Shown: positions 44,901-57,180 of the stretch, piece after piece | How positions within the stretch are numbered: the first letter of the stretch is position 1 | How the letters are laid out: each line of letters begins with the position of its first letter | The notes under the pieces: generated by a model | The model's input: the letters and a program-made list of their open reading frames with translations, nothing else | What the model was told of the DNA's origin: nothing | Database searches by the model: none | Program-made: the position numbers and the translations under genes | Assembly: GCA_029948255.1 (NCBI GenBank) | Contig: JALIZF010001454.1 | Span: 248,001-312,000 of the forward strand | Source: Telmatactis stephensoni | Taxonomy: Eukaryota > Cnidaria > Anthozoa > Actiniaria > Isophelliidae | Length of the DNA: 64,000 nucleotides | Reading direction: 5' to 3'

Positions 44901-47900
44901 ATTACAGAAAGCAGAAACAATTCAAAGGATCCAATGGGTATTTAATTGTACAAGTGTTGAGAATAAAAAGGGCAAAAAATCCTCTTGGGAATCGGGGTGT
45001 GTGTCTGTGCACTCCCTTAAATCTGCTGATAGTAAATAGCTAATTAATAGTTATTAATAACTAGCTGTTTCTAATAGAAAGTGAAATGCTGCAAGCAAAA
45101 AACAGCTGGTGTACCCACGTTAGCAGAACTGTTCCCCTAAAACTCACGAAAGTACACCTGCTTTCTCTGATATATCAAATGTTTCTTGTCTATCTCCTGT
45201 GTGTTATGTGATGAACACTGCTAGTTGACCTTCATTATTGAACTACAGAACATAATTCTCCAGGATCAGTGTTGGACACACACAGTTCAAAATATTTAGC
45301 ACTTTGAGTAAAGCAATTTTTCAAACAATCACAAACGACTAGCATATTATAGCAATATTATAGAACTAACTGATTAAAGCTAGTTTATTTAGGAAAAGAT
45401 GTGAATCGCTCCACAGCTGATGAAAGAGTATTTGATAAATATCTGAATTGCTGAAATCGCTTAGTCATTCTGTCGCGTGGTCAGCACAATTTTTTGTAAT
45501 GATTAACCACTGATCGTCAAGTACCAACATTCCAAGCTGCATATTTTACAACGTCACAGATCATCATTCAACATACTACATACATGTCTACCAAAAGGTT
45601 GAGATCGAAAGAGAACTGATTGCCTTGGCCACCTCTGTCATACATAACACAGGAAATCCATCATCAGAAATAGTGTCGCTGCTCGCTTCGCTCGCAGCAG
45701 TTACTCACTGTTAGTTTTTAATCTTCATTTTACTACAAAGCAATTCACAAAAAACTAAATGCTTAAACAGATTCAATCAATAATATGACATTAATCTTAT
45801 CCAAACAGATGACAGAGAAGGAGAGTCAAGTGAGGATGATGATGATTACTCAATGTCTGACCAAGAAGCTAGTGATAGTGGTGGTGATGGGGTATGTAGT
45901 CTGTATGGATGTAGATGGGGTATGTAGTCTGTATGGATGTAGTGATAGTGGTGGTGATGGGGTATGTAGTCTGTATGGATGTAGTGACAGTGGTGGTGAT
46001 GGGGTATGTAGTCTGTATGGATGTAGTGATAGTGGTGGTGATGGGGTATGTAGTCTGTATGGATGTAGTGACAGTGTTGGTGATGGGGTATGTAGTCTGT
46101 ATGGATGTAGATGGGGCATGTAGTCTGTATGGATGTAGTGATAGTGTTAGTGATGGGGTATGTAGTCTGTATGGATGTAGATGGGGTATGTAGTGTATAT
46201 GGATGTAGTGATAGTGGTGGTGATGGGGTATGTAGTCTGTATGGATGTAGTGACAGTGTTGGTGATGGGGTATGTAGTCCGTATAGATGTAGATGGGGTA
46301 TGTAGTCTGTATGGATGTATTGACAGTGGTGATGGGGTATATAGTGTATATGGATGTAGATGGGGTATGTAGTCTGTATGGATGTATTGACAGTGGTGAT
46401 GGGGTATATAGTGTATATGGATGTAGTGACAGTGTTGGTGATAGGGTATGCAATCTGTATGGATGTAGTGACAGTGTTGGCAATAAGGTGTAATAGCATC
46501 TAAATTCTGTTGATTGTCTACTAACTGAATAAAGTATGTTGATTTGCAGGACATGATGGATGATGAAAGCGGTAGAGGTAGAAAACTACGGCATGGTAAA
46601 CTTGGAATGCCTTCAAAGGTATGTTTTAGAGTTATTTTCACTTACAAATGATTAAAAACTCAGACAAGAGTTTTTCTGTTATTTCCACAGCACCAGAGTA
46701 ACTTTAAACAGAAAGTTATTGCTCTTTTAAAGAAGTTCAAGATGGCTGATGAAGACTTAGGGGAGTCCCCTGAGCAGTATCTGGACATTGACATAAGCCC
46801 CCCTGAAAATGAGATGATTTCAGAAGATTATTTATTTGATGTCGATGACTTGGATGATGACAGTGATTATGATAATGACATCTTAGAACAAGACAATATA
46901 TCTATATCCTCTACCCCAAAACCTTCCCTCAGGTAAAATATTAAAGCAAACATGTTCTAGTGTTGTTAGTATTAGCTTAAATTAGTGCAATGGAACAGGA
47001 TGTCACTAAGATTCTGCTGGTATTTGGCAAAAATGGCATCTTACTAGTTTATCATCTTGAATTGGCTACTTTATTCTCTCATTCTACCCTTACTATTTCT
47101 GAAAATCCTTGTCACACTCTGATAGAGTAGATTTTGTATGACTGTGAAAACAGCACTGCACGGTCACGGCACGGTTATGGCAGGAATTTTGAATGTTTTT
47201 ATAGACAACAGGGCACTGACACAGTCACAGGCATAGCACGGTCCGTTTCACACTCATACGAAATCTGCTCTATGCAGGGGTTACAATAAGATTAAGATCA
47301 AGGTATAACTGTAGTTTAATTTCTCTTGGTGATGTGAGATTTAGTTACAGTTTTAGAAACCAGTGGTGCGAGATGAAGTAGGCAGTGGTAACTGTCCATA
47401 AGGGGTCTTTTATTGAAACTCCTGATGTGGCTGTCTACTATTATTGATTAGTTTTCTACTTCAAAACAAATCCTTAAGTTGATTGTTTTTCCTTGCAGAC
47501 CTTTCTTTGATATGAAAAGCTCATGTGAACATGTTCCAGTCCATGCAAAGGTAACACGACAATAACTGATTGCATCAAGTTGTTTCATTCATGTTAGTTT
47601 TTGATTTAACTTCCAAACTTTATGCTTGTATTTATTTATTTATATCTATTTATATCTATTTACATGTGAGGTATGTTTAATACTATATAGAGGGAAAAAC
47701 ATAGAGAGAAAACAAAACGAAAATAAGATCAACCAAAAAAATTATAAATTATATGCACATGCCAGCTACTGTTTCTTGTGTACCAAGAACTTTTGTGCCA
47801 CCCCAATTGATGTTGTGATCCTATTCATGTGTATATTCAGATATGGTAGAACTAGTAGTGTTTCCAAGTCACACCTTGGCCATTCAATTATGACATGCAC

Positions 47901-50900
47901 CTATATACAAAGAAACACTGGATATGACATTGTTGTCAATAATTTCTTCATTCTGTTTGAGGTTGCCATTTTTATCAACTAATTGTTTTTGGATTATACA
48001 GATTAATGAAGAAGATGAAACAACAGTGCAGAGCACCTCCAATGTTTCAGACAATGATGAAAGAAACACCTCTACAGAACCAGAATGTAACATGGTATGG
48101 TTCTTGTTCTTGTACGAAATTTGCATGTCATGTCTTGTAGAAGACTCTGTGTGTATGTGTGTGTTAGCAGTGCATTGGCTATTTATACTTGCAAAGTTTG
48201 TCAGCTACAGTATAGGAAGCAACAGTTTTTATCATTGTTAGTATGTACAGATGTGGCACTGTACAGCACTGTATGGCCCGTCTTTCATAAGCTTTTACCA
48301 CAAGGGTAGGGATGGGTGTTAGTGCTATCCCAGTACATAGAACTGGGATAGCACTAGAACCTGCCACACAAACTGCACCCAGAACTTGGAATGCCATGGC
48401 ACAGTGTGGTCCATTACACACTCATACAAAATCCACTCCATGGTGTTGTTATTTGGAGGCCATCAAACATTTTTCTGTCCTGTCAGTAAATGAAAACAGT
48501 TCATAGAGTCATCTTTCTTATATTGGCTATTTATAAATGCAAACTCTGTAATCAGATTAATGTTTGTCGTCAGGATACACTAAGTCCACCATCTGAGTTA
48601 GAAACATACTCAGATAACACCAGCACATCAGATCCTACCACAACAGACCATGAGGTATCCGTCAAGAGAAGTGTCTCATTCAAAGAGAGAAGAACCAAAA
48701 ATGAAACAGATATTGAACAAAATAGTAAAAGACGAAACAGTGATTTTGAAATTAAGGTTCGTATGCATTGTTGTGCTTTTGTGAAAGTTTCATGTGCATT
48801 ATACTAGTCTTTCTACATTGTTGTACCTGTAGGTTTGCATAATTCATCTAATGAAGTTCATATTTACCTTGTAGTTAGATTAGTAAAGCAAGAAGAAGAA
48901 GTGTTACTGTTGACATATTTACTGTTTAACATGCCCTACTGTGGCCACCCTACATCACTGTCTTATTTACAAGTTAGCCAATCAGAGAGTGGTATTTTGT
49001 TTTGATGCACATTCTCACGTGCAAAGTGGTAGTGTGACCTTTCTTGAAATTTCATGTTTTCCAAACTTTTTCTTGTCATAATGATAAGTGCATACAAAAC
49101 CTCCCAGGAGGCTAAATTTGGAGAGATGTAGCAAATAATTTAAATCAACAGGCTTCTACATGCTTAGCTCATAACTTGTAAAGAAGGTAATTGGGTGGCC
49201 AGGGTTGGATGTGTTGCAGAGTAATATTTCTACTACTATACAGCAATCACCATCATTATTGCAGATGACTGATGGATAGTGGTTGAAATATTAAACATAA
49301 ACCAAAAGTAACACTTCTTGTTTTTTGTTTTCCTATTCAACTGTATGCCCCCATAAACATTTTTGTCTTGTACATTGTAGTTACCAAAGCGATCACTATC
49401 AGATCAGCTGCTGACAGCTCTCCCTCTCAATGATCAAATTCCTGACAATGTTCTTTTGGTCAATACAGCAGAGTGGCAAGGACAGGTAAAGATTTTAGGA
49501 TTGGTACACACTTAGTGTGAATTCATAGAGTGTTGGTTGCCGTATGAAGCTGAGAAACATTAAAGAGAGGAGAGTTACATGAGCCAAGTGCCACTCTAGC
49601 TTCTTGAGTGCCTAGCAACTAACCAAGTTTATTTATTTATTTATTTATATTTTATTTTCATCAATATTTATACAGGAAAACATCTAGTTTAGCATGGCTA
49701 GTTTAAATAGAGCCCTGTTTTTCACATTTGTGTGCACAAACATGCACCCACAAGGGTTTGGTGCACACTATTTGACCAATCAGAGCAGACTTTATATCAT
49801 AGCTATGTTATAAATAATTTTCCTTCCCTTCCTAATAAAATTTTATTTTAATTACTAAAGTACAAAACTTCATTGTGTTTTGTCAGATGTTGGCTCTCAA
49901 ATTATGGGACCAAGATGTACGCATGATTTGTACTCAGAGTAATGCAGATGTCGAAGCAGTCATGTCAGCTATAGTCAGCAAATACCAAAAATTGTAAGAA
50001 TTTTGCATTTTGTGAGTAAAATCCATAAACCTATTGATAATAATATTGGTATTTTCTGTTTTCAGTTGCAATAACAACTCGTGTGCACCTCCTGGTCTTA
50101 GAATTGGTATTGCTGGTAGTGAACCTTATATCAATGCAGTTCTTATGCCTTACGTTGAACAAATGTCTTCCAAACCACCTGATTGGCAGTCTTACATACG
50201 CTTCTTAGTCATTCCATTTGGTAAGATGTACAATACCAGGAGCCCATTAACAAATAGATTCCAGAATGTGGTAACGGAACAGAAAGTTTGCCAGTGCCTG
50301 GTTCTCTGAAAGACAATTAGCATTAACCCAGGATTAAATCTAAAGAAAGCCATTCATTTTAACCCAGGATAAGCGTAATTTGCCCTTTGAACAAACAGGC
50401 CCACTGAGACAAAGTCAAGTGGTGTGACTGTTGTTTTCACCACATTTTGACGTCTTCTGTGCATCTGTTAGAGTAGTAGAGTCCAGACCCATGGAAAAAT
50501 GGCATCTATTTGTTTATTAACATATTTGAGATATACCACATGTGCGCAAATTGGCTTGCTACCTTGTTTTTATCAGAAGACAAAGACATAGATGTTGAAA
50601 ATATTTAATAAAAGCAATATAAAACAACTGCTTATGTCTCTGTACTGTGTTATAAACACTCTGCAAGATGCGCACTCGAAAGGCAAGAGAAACAATTGGC
50701 TATGCCTCATGTTCCTGAGTTCGCTTTTCTTGTGCTCTACATCTCCCATCGTGTTTATATCACAGTACAGAAAGGTGCGCACACACATTTTGTAATGTTG
50801 AAATACACCTTAACTGTAAGAAATTAATATTATTTGTTGCATCAGGTAATCTCCCTATTGCCAAGTATCTGGCATCACTTGATGGTACATATAGTTCAAT

Positions 50901-53900
50901 GTTTACTGATAATCTATGGAAGGAAGCATTTGAACATTCACAATCTACAACAGGTAAAGCCTTGTACAAGAGTCACTAGTATAATCTATATTTTGAAAAA
51001 AAGTATGGAGCTCAAATATATTTAAATAGTAATTGAATATGTTGTAGTTCAATTTTATTTTTGGTTCAATTTTTATTTTCCATTGTTTTTTACTCATTAT
51101 CATACATTACCATACACAAAAACAAAGGAAAATAAAAATTGAACCACAACATACACGTGTAGATATCATAAATTCATATAGAGAAAGTTTTCATTGGTTT
51201 TGATGTTTTTCCCCAGACTTTGATGTAATAAGTGGTCGCGTTAATACATATATAGCAGCAAAAACAGTCATTCACAATCTACCCATAGCTGAAGCATTAA
51301 TTAATACCAAGCTAAAAGGGTAAGTCTTCTTCATTGTTACATTACTTTTTGTTGATATCTAATGCCAGGATTTGTCTTGTAGTTCAGAAGAAGGTTCTTC
51401 CCAAGTCTTTGTACCTTTTGTTTGCGTAAGTAGTTAACACCATATAATACTTAAACAATGACTATAAATATACTTATAATCCCTTAACTATTTTTGTATT
51501 CAGGATGTCCGCATTGGTTCTATGGAGTCATATGCTGGTAAGATGTTGTGTCGTTGTACTATTATTATTGTCGTTGTTGTTGTTGTTGGTGGTGGTGGAG
51601 GTGGCGGTAAGTTGTTGCTGTCATTGTGTTGTTGCTCTTGTTGTGGTTGTGTTTGTTGTTGTGTTGTGGTTGTTTTATTACTGTGGCTATTGTTTCTGTG
51701 GTTGTTGTGTTGCTGTTGCTGCTGCTGTTGTCTTGCTGTTATTGTTGTGTTGTTGTGGTTGTGTTGTCATCGTTGTTGTCGTGTCATTGTTGCTTAGTGA
51801 GTTAAGTATTTAGTGAGGTTTTCTTCACCGCACGTTCAACTGACAACATCAACTATCAATCTAAACTCAGATGAACTCATATTCCCTAGAAAGCGGTTCG
51901 TTGGTTAAAGTTTTTTTTGTCGGAAGAATGAATTCCTAAGTCTATCTTACATATTTGAATTAGATGATGATATTATATCAACAAGTGGTCAGCCATCAAA
52001 CACTGGAGTACAAACCATTGGTAGCACAACAAGAACCGATCAACAACCTCCAACTTTAAGTGGTACCCAGTCTCCTCCCGTCGTTTCATCCAGTCCCCCC
52101 AGGTATGTCAAAGTCGCTTCTTGTTCTTGTTATTTCCTTTTCCCTTCACTCCACAATGAATTACGAACCCATCATTTTATGACTACATATTCTGTTTATC
52201 AGGCCCCCCGTTTAACAAAGTGTGCATATGAGAACTCGTGAATCCAAACATTGGACCTGTTTTTCCGAGGATTTGCAACTATTTTCTCGTTTACTTGTCT
52301 TTTAATATTCAATTTCTTGTTGTACTTCAGATTTTTTGTGCATTATAAAACAGTTTAAGATATTGCTTGTTACTTTGCAGTAAGGACTCCAGTATTGTCT
52401 CCATTACACCTCAGGCCAGTAGTGCGGAATTAATGGATTTACAAGTTGATTACTGGCTTTTTACTGGGAATAAAAAAGAAGCTACAAAGGTACCTACCAG
52501 ATAACATATTTATTTCTTATACCTGTTTCTTCACGTTAGCTTTTATCTGGGTCGTCGAGAGCGCTAGTCTGTCACCTTTCTGGTCCTGGGTTTACTGACA
52601 TTTCGAGCTTTAGACCTTCGTGGGAGTAAACGTATAAAGCCATTATAAAAGTCGTGTATGGTAGCATGTGTGTGAGAGAACAGTTAGTTTGGAAGTACTA
52701 GGAGACATTGTACATTTAAATAAACAGTTATTTTTTATCATTTCTTGTTTTCAGTGTTCGTTAAAGACAACCTTCAAGTCTTTAGTAGTTACCAGACTCC
52801 CATTCAGTGACGAGCCATCTGGTTTATCTCTCATGGCAGTCACTAAAGAAAGAAAACAAAGAGGTGTGTACTAGTAGGGTGTGGTCAACAAACTGGCTTC
52901 CACACTAAAGTCCTTTTCTATATACAGGGATTTCATGGCAGCCATGTTTGTGGGCAAGTGCAATAGAAAGTTTTTGAATAACAAAAGAAAAGGTCTATTA
53001 TTTTGGACTACAAACATGTCTGCCGTGAAATCCCTCTATACAGGCCTTTTCTCTTGGGAGAAAATCATGTTTTAACTTCTTTCTGAATTTGGAAAGAAGC
53101 GTGTGAGTGACCAAACTAACGTTGCCTGCCATAAAAACAGCAACATAAAACGTCATTTTAATTGGCGGGAAGGAACATCCAATAAGAAACGCCGTTAGAA
53201 GGACCATCACGATTTAGCCAATCACAAGCGTCTTTTCAAAACCAGAAAGACGATTGGCGGTCCAGATCACGATTCGTGTCGCTGTTGCGCAGACGAACCA
53301 AACAGAATTGTTTCCGGATGTGACGTAGGTAAAGAGGATCGAAAACAAAAGGGACAAAAGTTGTTCCAGGAGGGAGCGCAACCCCTACACCCCTCCCCTA
53401 GATCCACCCCTGTGATGTGTTATTTGAATAACACCAAAGAGAACGATCACTAGAAAAATGAGTAAGCTGATCCCTTTGCTTATCAGGTTTTGAAGCGATG
53501 ATGCGATCTATGAAAAAGACCAAAGAGAAAGACCCAGATTCTAAAAATCAACCAGTCGTGGCTAATGTATCCAAGCTCATCTGTACAACAAAAGGACAAA
53601 GTAATACATTAAACGGTAAGTCATCATCATAGTCAAATAACAATGCGCGTAAGACAATTGTCTATTGTTCATAGTCAAATAACAATGCGCGTAAGACAAT
53701 TGTCTATTGTTCATGGTCAAATAACAATGCGCGTAAGACAATTGTCTATTGTTCATGGTCAAATAACAATGCGCGTAAGACAATTGTCTATTGTTCATAG
53801 TCAAATAACAATGCGCGTAAGACAATTGTCTATTGTTCATGGTATGAGTCAAATAACAATGCGCGTAAGACAATTGTCTATTGTTCATGGTCAAATAACA

Positions 53901-54980
53901 ATGCGCGTAAGACAATTGTCTATTGTTCATGGTCAAATAACAATGCGCGTAAGACAATTGTCTATTGTTCATGGTCAAATAACAATGCGCGTAAGACAGT
54001 TGTCTATTGTTCATGGTCAAATAACAATGCGCGTAAGACAATTGTCTATTGTTCATGGTCAAATAACAATGCGCGTAAGACAATTGTCTATTGTTCATAG
54101 TCAAATAACAATGCGCGTAAGACAATTGTCTATTGTTCATGGTCAAATAACAATGCGCGTAAGACAATTGTCTATTGTTCATGGTCAAATAACAATGCGC
54201 GTAAGACAATTGTCTATTGTTTATGGTCAAATAACAATGCGCGTAAGACAATTGTCTATTGTTTATGGTCAAATAACAATGCGCGTAAGACAATTGTCTA
54301 TTGTTCATGGTCAAATAACAATGCGCGTAAGACAATTGTCTATTGTTCATGGTCAAATAACAATGCGCGTGAGGCAATTGTCTATTGTTTAGAGGCAGTT
54401 TGAACTTCCCCACATAACAATGTCCGTGGATTTCAGACTGATAATATATTAACCTATGGATAACACATTTTCTTCCTCAATAAAAACGAACTAGTTTCGA
54501 TCTGAGCTGTGCTATGTGATCAGACATGGGTCGTAATGGTGGCTGCTACGCGCGTAGTGTGTATGTAAATTGTATGTAATGTGTAAATGTGCAAATGTCT
54601 CGTAATGAAAGCGCCCTTGTATTCCTTCAACTCGATCACATTGAGCTGTGCCCTTCAGTAATTCAGCACTTGGCTGCGAGGAAGGGTGATGAGCTGCACC
54701 AAATTTATTAATTTTCATGGTTTAAACAATGAAATAGACAGTTTAACCAGTTAACACCTTGATGCATTCCTTGTCGTTATGTTTGCTGGCCTAGTTTAGA
54801 AGTTTAGAAAAAAATCTCTGCTCACAGTGTATTCTGACATGCTTTCTGTTTGATTGTCTAGTGGTCATCGATGGTGTACAGTGGAGTGGCGTGAAGTTCT
54901 TTTCTTTATCCTCCCAATGGCCAACTCAAGTTAAACAGTTTCCTATCGGGCTATTTCCCCGTGTAGAAGCTAGTTGTTGA
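41971..54980 (+). CDS. PACS: Phosphofurin acidic cluster sorting protein (PACS)
   Basis: Twenty-four exons join in phase to 854 aa: 41971-42101, 43225-43312, 43391-43480, 43550-43675, 44315-44406, 44784-44839, 45809-45891, 46550-46618, 46691-46932, 47499-47550, 48002-48094, 48574-48756, 49381-49485, 49887-49993, 50066-50220, 50846-50953, 51217-51319, 51383-51425, 51504-51537, 51964-52102, 52381-52489, 52755-52863, 53487-53615, 54862-54980. Vertebrate PACS1/2 are about 890-960 aa. The N-terminal cargo-binding region is recognisable ([37 protein letters not shown]). Acidic serine clusters follow in exons 7 and 9 ([24 protein letters not shown]). Then come the middle/C-terminal PACS domain and the diagnostic end [20 protein letters not shown] proteins are cytosolic adaptors that retrieve cargo with phosphorylated acidic clusters to the trans-Golgi and contact the ER-mitochondrion interface. 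It appears to be the single ancestor-like copy, not PACS1 or PACS2 specifically. Confidence 0.95.
43753..44030 (+). mobile_element. tRNA-derived SINE in PACS intron 4
   Basis: GATGGTATAGTTGGTTAGTG resembles a Pol III A box, and GTCTGAGTTTAATTCCCAG a degenerate B box 30-35 bp later. The body contains GTAGCTTTTAAATTAGCTTT and AATGGAGCAGTGATATAG. Similar bodies occur at 37830-38010 and 32597-32730, so this is a repeat family rather than a functional tRNA. Confidence 0.65.
44852..44925. repeat. Fragment of the GGATCTAGG repeat
   Basis: GGGTGGATCTAGGATAATCC then G-rich sequence, matching one end of the repeat at 11330-11492. PACS intron 6. Confidence 0.4.
45892..46490. repeat. 42-bp minisatellite made from the PACS exon 7 donor junction
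   Basis: Unit GTATGTAGTCTGTATGGATG followed by TAGTGATAGTGGTGGTGATGGG, with a 28-bp short form lacking the middle. The first unit begins exactly at the exon 7 donor. Each full unit carries both the last about 20 bp of exon 7 (AGTGATAGTGGTGGTGATGG) and the donor GTATGT. About 15-16 units in PACS intron 7. Confidence 0.95.
47123..47272. mobile_element. GTGCCGTG-type MITE, full copy
   Basis: TAGAGTAGATTTTGTATGAC at the left and TCATACGAAATCTGCTCTA at the right are inverted ends. Inside are GCACGGTCACGGCACGGTTA and ATGTTTTTATAGACAACA. Fragments at 25310-25430, 35697-35805 and about 48309-48440. PACS intron 9. Confidence 0.8.
48309..48440. mobile_element. Diverged GTGCCGTG-type MITE fragment with inner palindrome
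   Basis: Contains TGCTATCCCAGTACATAGAACTGGGATAGCA-type foldback (each arm under 20 bp) followed by CACACTCATACAAAATCCACTC, like the right end of 47123-47272. PACS intron 11. Confidence 0.55.
50518..50810. mobile_element. GCGCGC-ended MITE, copy 3
   Basis: AACATATTTGAGATATACCA at the left, CTTATGTCTCTGTACTGTG and TCGTGTTTATATCACAGTAC as paired inner arms, and a GCGCACACACATTTTGTAA right end. Related to 14473-14768. Just before it (50425-50515) is a fragment of the CCAAT/CRE element family. PACS intron 15. Confidence 0.75.
51545..51795. repeat. TTG-rich low-complexity tract
   Basis: Imperfect TTG/GTT/GCTGTT trinucleotides directly after the donor of PACS exon 19 (51537). The two overlapping Val/Leu/Cys-rich open frames are products of this tract. 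Confidence 0.9.
53360..53420. repeat. Fragment of the GGATCTAGG repeat
   Basis: GCGCAACCCCTACACCCCTC then CCCTAGATCCACCCCTG, matching the inverted end of the 11330-11492 repeat. PACS intron 22. Confidence 0.45.
53638..54390. repeat. 42-bp minisatellite in the last PACS intron, about 18 copies
   Basis: Unit CAAATAACAATGCGCGTAAG plus ACAATTGTCTATTGTTCATGGT; one unit has a 5-bp insertion near 53840. Because 42 is a multiple of 3, open frames of 249 and 278 codons arise on both strands, but they are repeat products. Each unit is partly self-complementary (AACAAT..ATTGTT around ACAATTGT). Confidence 0.96.
54401..54800. repeat. Second copy of the 15541-16310 repeat
   Basis: GAACTTCCCCACATAACAAT, CAGACTGATAATATATTAAC and CTATGGATAACACATTTTCTT at the left, and AATTTTCATGGTTTAAACAA, CAGTTAACACCTTG and GTTTGCTGGCCTAG at the right. 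The middle is shorter and unlike the first copy. Confidence 0.6.
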
Positions 54981-55396
54981 TTCGTTTAGCTCTCTGTTGG
55001 TTTACCAGAGAAAATCTAACATAATCATTCTACCATAGATTAATTTATTTTTGGTATTAATTTTATATTTTTAAAGATTTAAAGAAAGTATTGATTCAGA
55101 GATTTTTTGGTTATCATAAAATAGAATACATCAAAAGGGGCAATGGCATAAAATACTTCATATACATTACGTAATAACAGAGTAAGGCGTAATTTTGGCT
55201 GTTGCTAAGGTTAAACTTAGCGTTTAAAACAAGTACTTAAGTGATTCCACTTTTACATTTGCGATGTATAACGAGAAAACTGTAGATATTTTATGTGCTA
55301 TCGCAATATATAGTAACGAAATCAAATGGAATTTATTATAAGTAGGGTGGTTTGCAAAACCACTTAAATATTAATTTATAAAGTTTTCTCTAAGAT

Positions 55397-55674
55397 CAAG
55401 AGACCATAATACTAAGAGAGCGAAACTCAGTATTGATGTCTGTGCGATGTTCGTGGCGCCTAAGGCTATTTTTAGTAACTTCGCCATCGCGCGCGCAAGT
55501 CCCTGAACCAATAGAATTTGATTTTTGACGTGCGCGCGGACGGGACCGTTTGAATTCTATTGTTTAAGAGCCTTGCGCGCGCGATGGCGAAGTTACTAAA
55601 AATAGCCTTAGGCGCCACGAACATCGCACAGACATTAATACTGAGTTTCGCTCTCTTAGTATTATGGTCTCTTG
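55397..55674. mobile_element. 278-bp near-perfect palindrome
   Basis: CAAGAGACCATAATACTAAG at the left end pairs with CTTAGTATTATGGTCTCTTG at the right. Pairing continues inward through CTAAGGCTATTTTTAGTAAC, TTCGCCATCGCGCGCGCAAG and a CCAATAGAATTTG/GAATTCTATTG stem, leaving a short loop. Open frames on either strand are incidental. Degenerate relative at 36340-36546. Confidence 0.9.
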
Positions 55675-56149
55675 CTAAGATATAATAAGACAATTCAAAC
55701 AAATTACTTATGACAGCAAAAATTAATATCATGAAGCCATTTACTTGTATCAAAATAAAAATATGGTGGCAATCAATTATGTAAGTTCTGTTTTTGTTTG
55801 TTTGTTTTTTGTTTTTTGTTTTTTTTGTAAATGTCAGAAAGTAAGTGACTGTCCAAATACAGTAGAAGCCATTTTGTTTAAGAAGACTCAAGCTACAGGT
55901 CACACCATTCCAAAGGTCGAATACGAATCCCATATCTCAAAACTAAAAGACGATCTCATTTCACACGTGATCAAAGAGGGCTTCTTGCTGCGAACATCCC
56001 ATTCTATAAACCTTTTGTAAAAGAGTGAAGATGCAAGGGGATCCCATTCCTAAAAGAAGGATCGATGAAGCAAAGGTCGAAGCAAGGAGAGTTAACGTTC
56101 AAGTTGAAGTTCAGAGAAGTTAAGTCTTTCCCTAAATAAGATAATTCGG

Positions 56150-56450
56150 CCTCCGTGTAATAAATAGATCCCATTTTGCCGTGCGTCTGTATTCTAATAG
56201 ATGCACAGATGACGTCAAAATGTGGTGAGAAAAAAAAGTACAACGCGTAGCGTGACTGGCGAATTTGACGTCTTCTGTACATCTATTACAGTGCAGATCC
56301 ACGGGGAAAAAATGGAATCTATTTTTTATCGAAACATTTCAACCAATCAGAGCGCGCGTAACATTCAGTGGCGTCATCTATGCGTGTGTACTGTAACCAC
56401 ACGGTTCTCGACCAATCAGAGCGGGCGTTATCTCTTCCAAGATATTATTG
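56150..56450. mobile_element. CCAAT/CRE-bearing MITE, copy 2 (inverted)
   Basis: AATAGATCCCATTTTGCCGT, TCTAATAGATGCACAGATGACGTC, ATCTATTACAGTGCAG, AACCAATCAGAGCGCGCG and CGACCAATCAGAGCGG follow the block order of 27050-27365 on the opposite strand. Confidence 0.75.
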
Positions 56451-56859
56451 TCTTCGAGGTTGATGCCAGTTAGCGAGATATCGTTAAGACAGTGCCGCGC
56501 TTAACAAGGGAATACTTCTCAACCTATAGCATGCCCGAATATTGGAAAGTCAAAAGAATGAAACGAAGCATAACATTCAAGTTGAAGGCAGGCAGAAAAC
56601 TTAAGAATCCTTTGGAAATAGCCACGTGACGGGGCTAATGCGGATGTTCGAAGGTGGTCCGGAAAAATCTGTATCCAGCCCAGGCCCAGCGTGCGCGCCC
56701 AAAAATATCCATCGCATGCTAAATAGAATAAGATATGCATAAATTAATGACCACGATTAAATTAACATTTAAAAAAAATTAGAAATGATTGTAAATACTT
56801 CAAGTAAAACACAGGAAATTGAACACTAAGAAAGAAAAGTGCGGAAAAAAAGAATAAAA

Positions 56860-57180
56860 GGGGAAAAAAAGGTTCCGGACTAAACAAGACTCGAACCTCT
56901 AAACCTTAAATAGGCACCCCCCGGATACAAAGTAAAAATATAAAAGTAGATAATTGAAAAAAGAATTTTGGGACGATTCTCCCGAGACATTCAAAGAAGC
57001 TGAGACATCGAATCGACTTACGTTACGGATGAAGATTTCGGCCCCATCCACGCTATCCCGGTGCTACATATAACAGTTGACTTAGCCCGAAGGCCAGGGA
57101 GGGAGACGATATCCGGACCCTAATCCATACCTTTAGATATCACCTTAGACCGCTGCGCTACCTAGACACTTAATGATTTT
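56860..57180 (-). mobile_element. Possible tRNA-like SINE fragments
   Basis: On the - strand GTAGCGCAGCGGTCTAAGG (about 57165) resembles a tRNA A box, and TTTAGAGGTTCGAGTCTTG (about 56905) a B box, but they are about 260 bp apart, too far for one tRNA. A T-run follows the second. Probably two SINE pieces rather than a tRNA gene. Confidence 0.3.

Noticed and set aside
45846..46641. His/Tyr/Ile-rich - strand frames up to 217 codons
   Set aside because: Antisense of the PACS intron 7 minisatellite; no start or splice context.
51505..51813. Val/Leu/Cys-rich frames that look hydrophobic
   Set aside because: TTG-rich low-complexity DNA directly after a PACS donor.
53577..54413. 278-codon (- strand) and 249-codon (+ strand) open frames with a 14-residue repeat
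   Set aside because: They arise because the minisatellite period (42 bp) is a multiple of three and lacks stops on both strands; the region is the last PACS intron.
56860..57180. Functional tRNA gene on the - strand
   Set aside because: A-box-like and B-box-like motifs are about 260 bp apart and no cloverleaf could be drawn.
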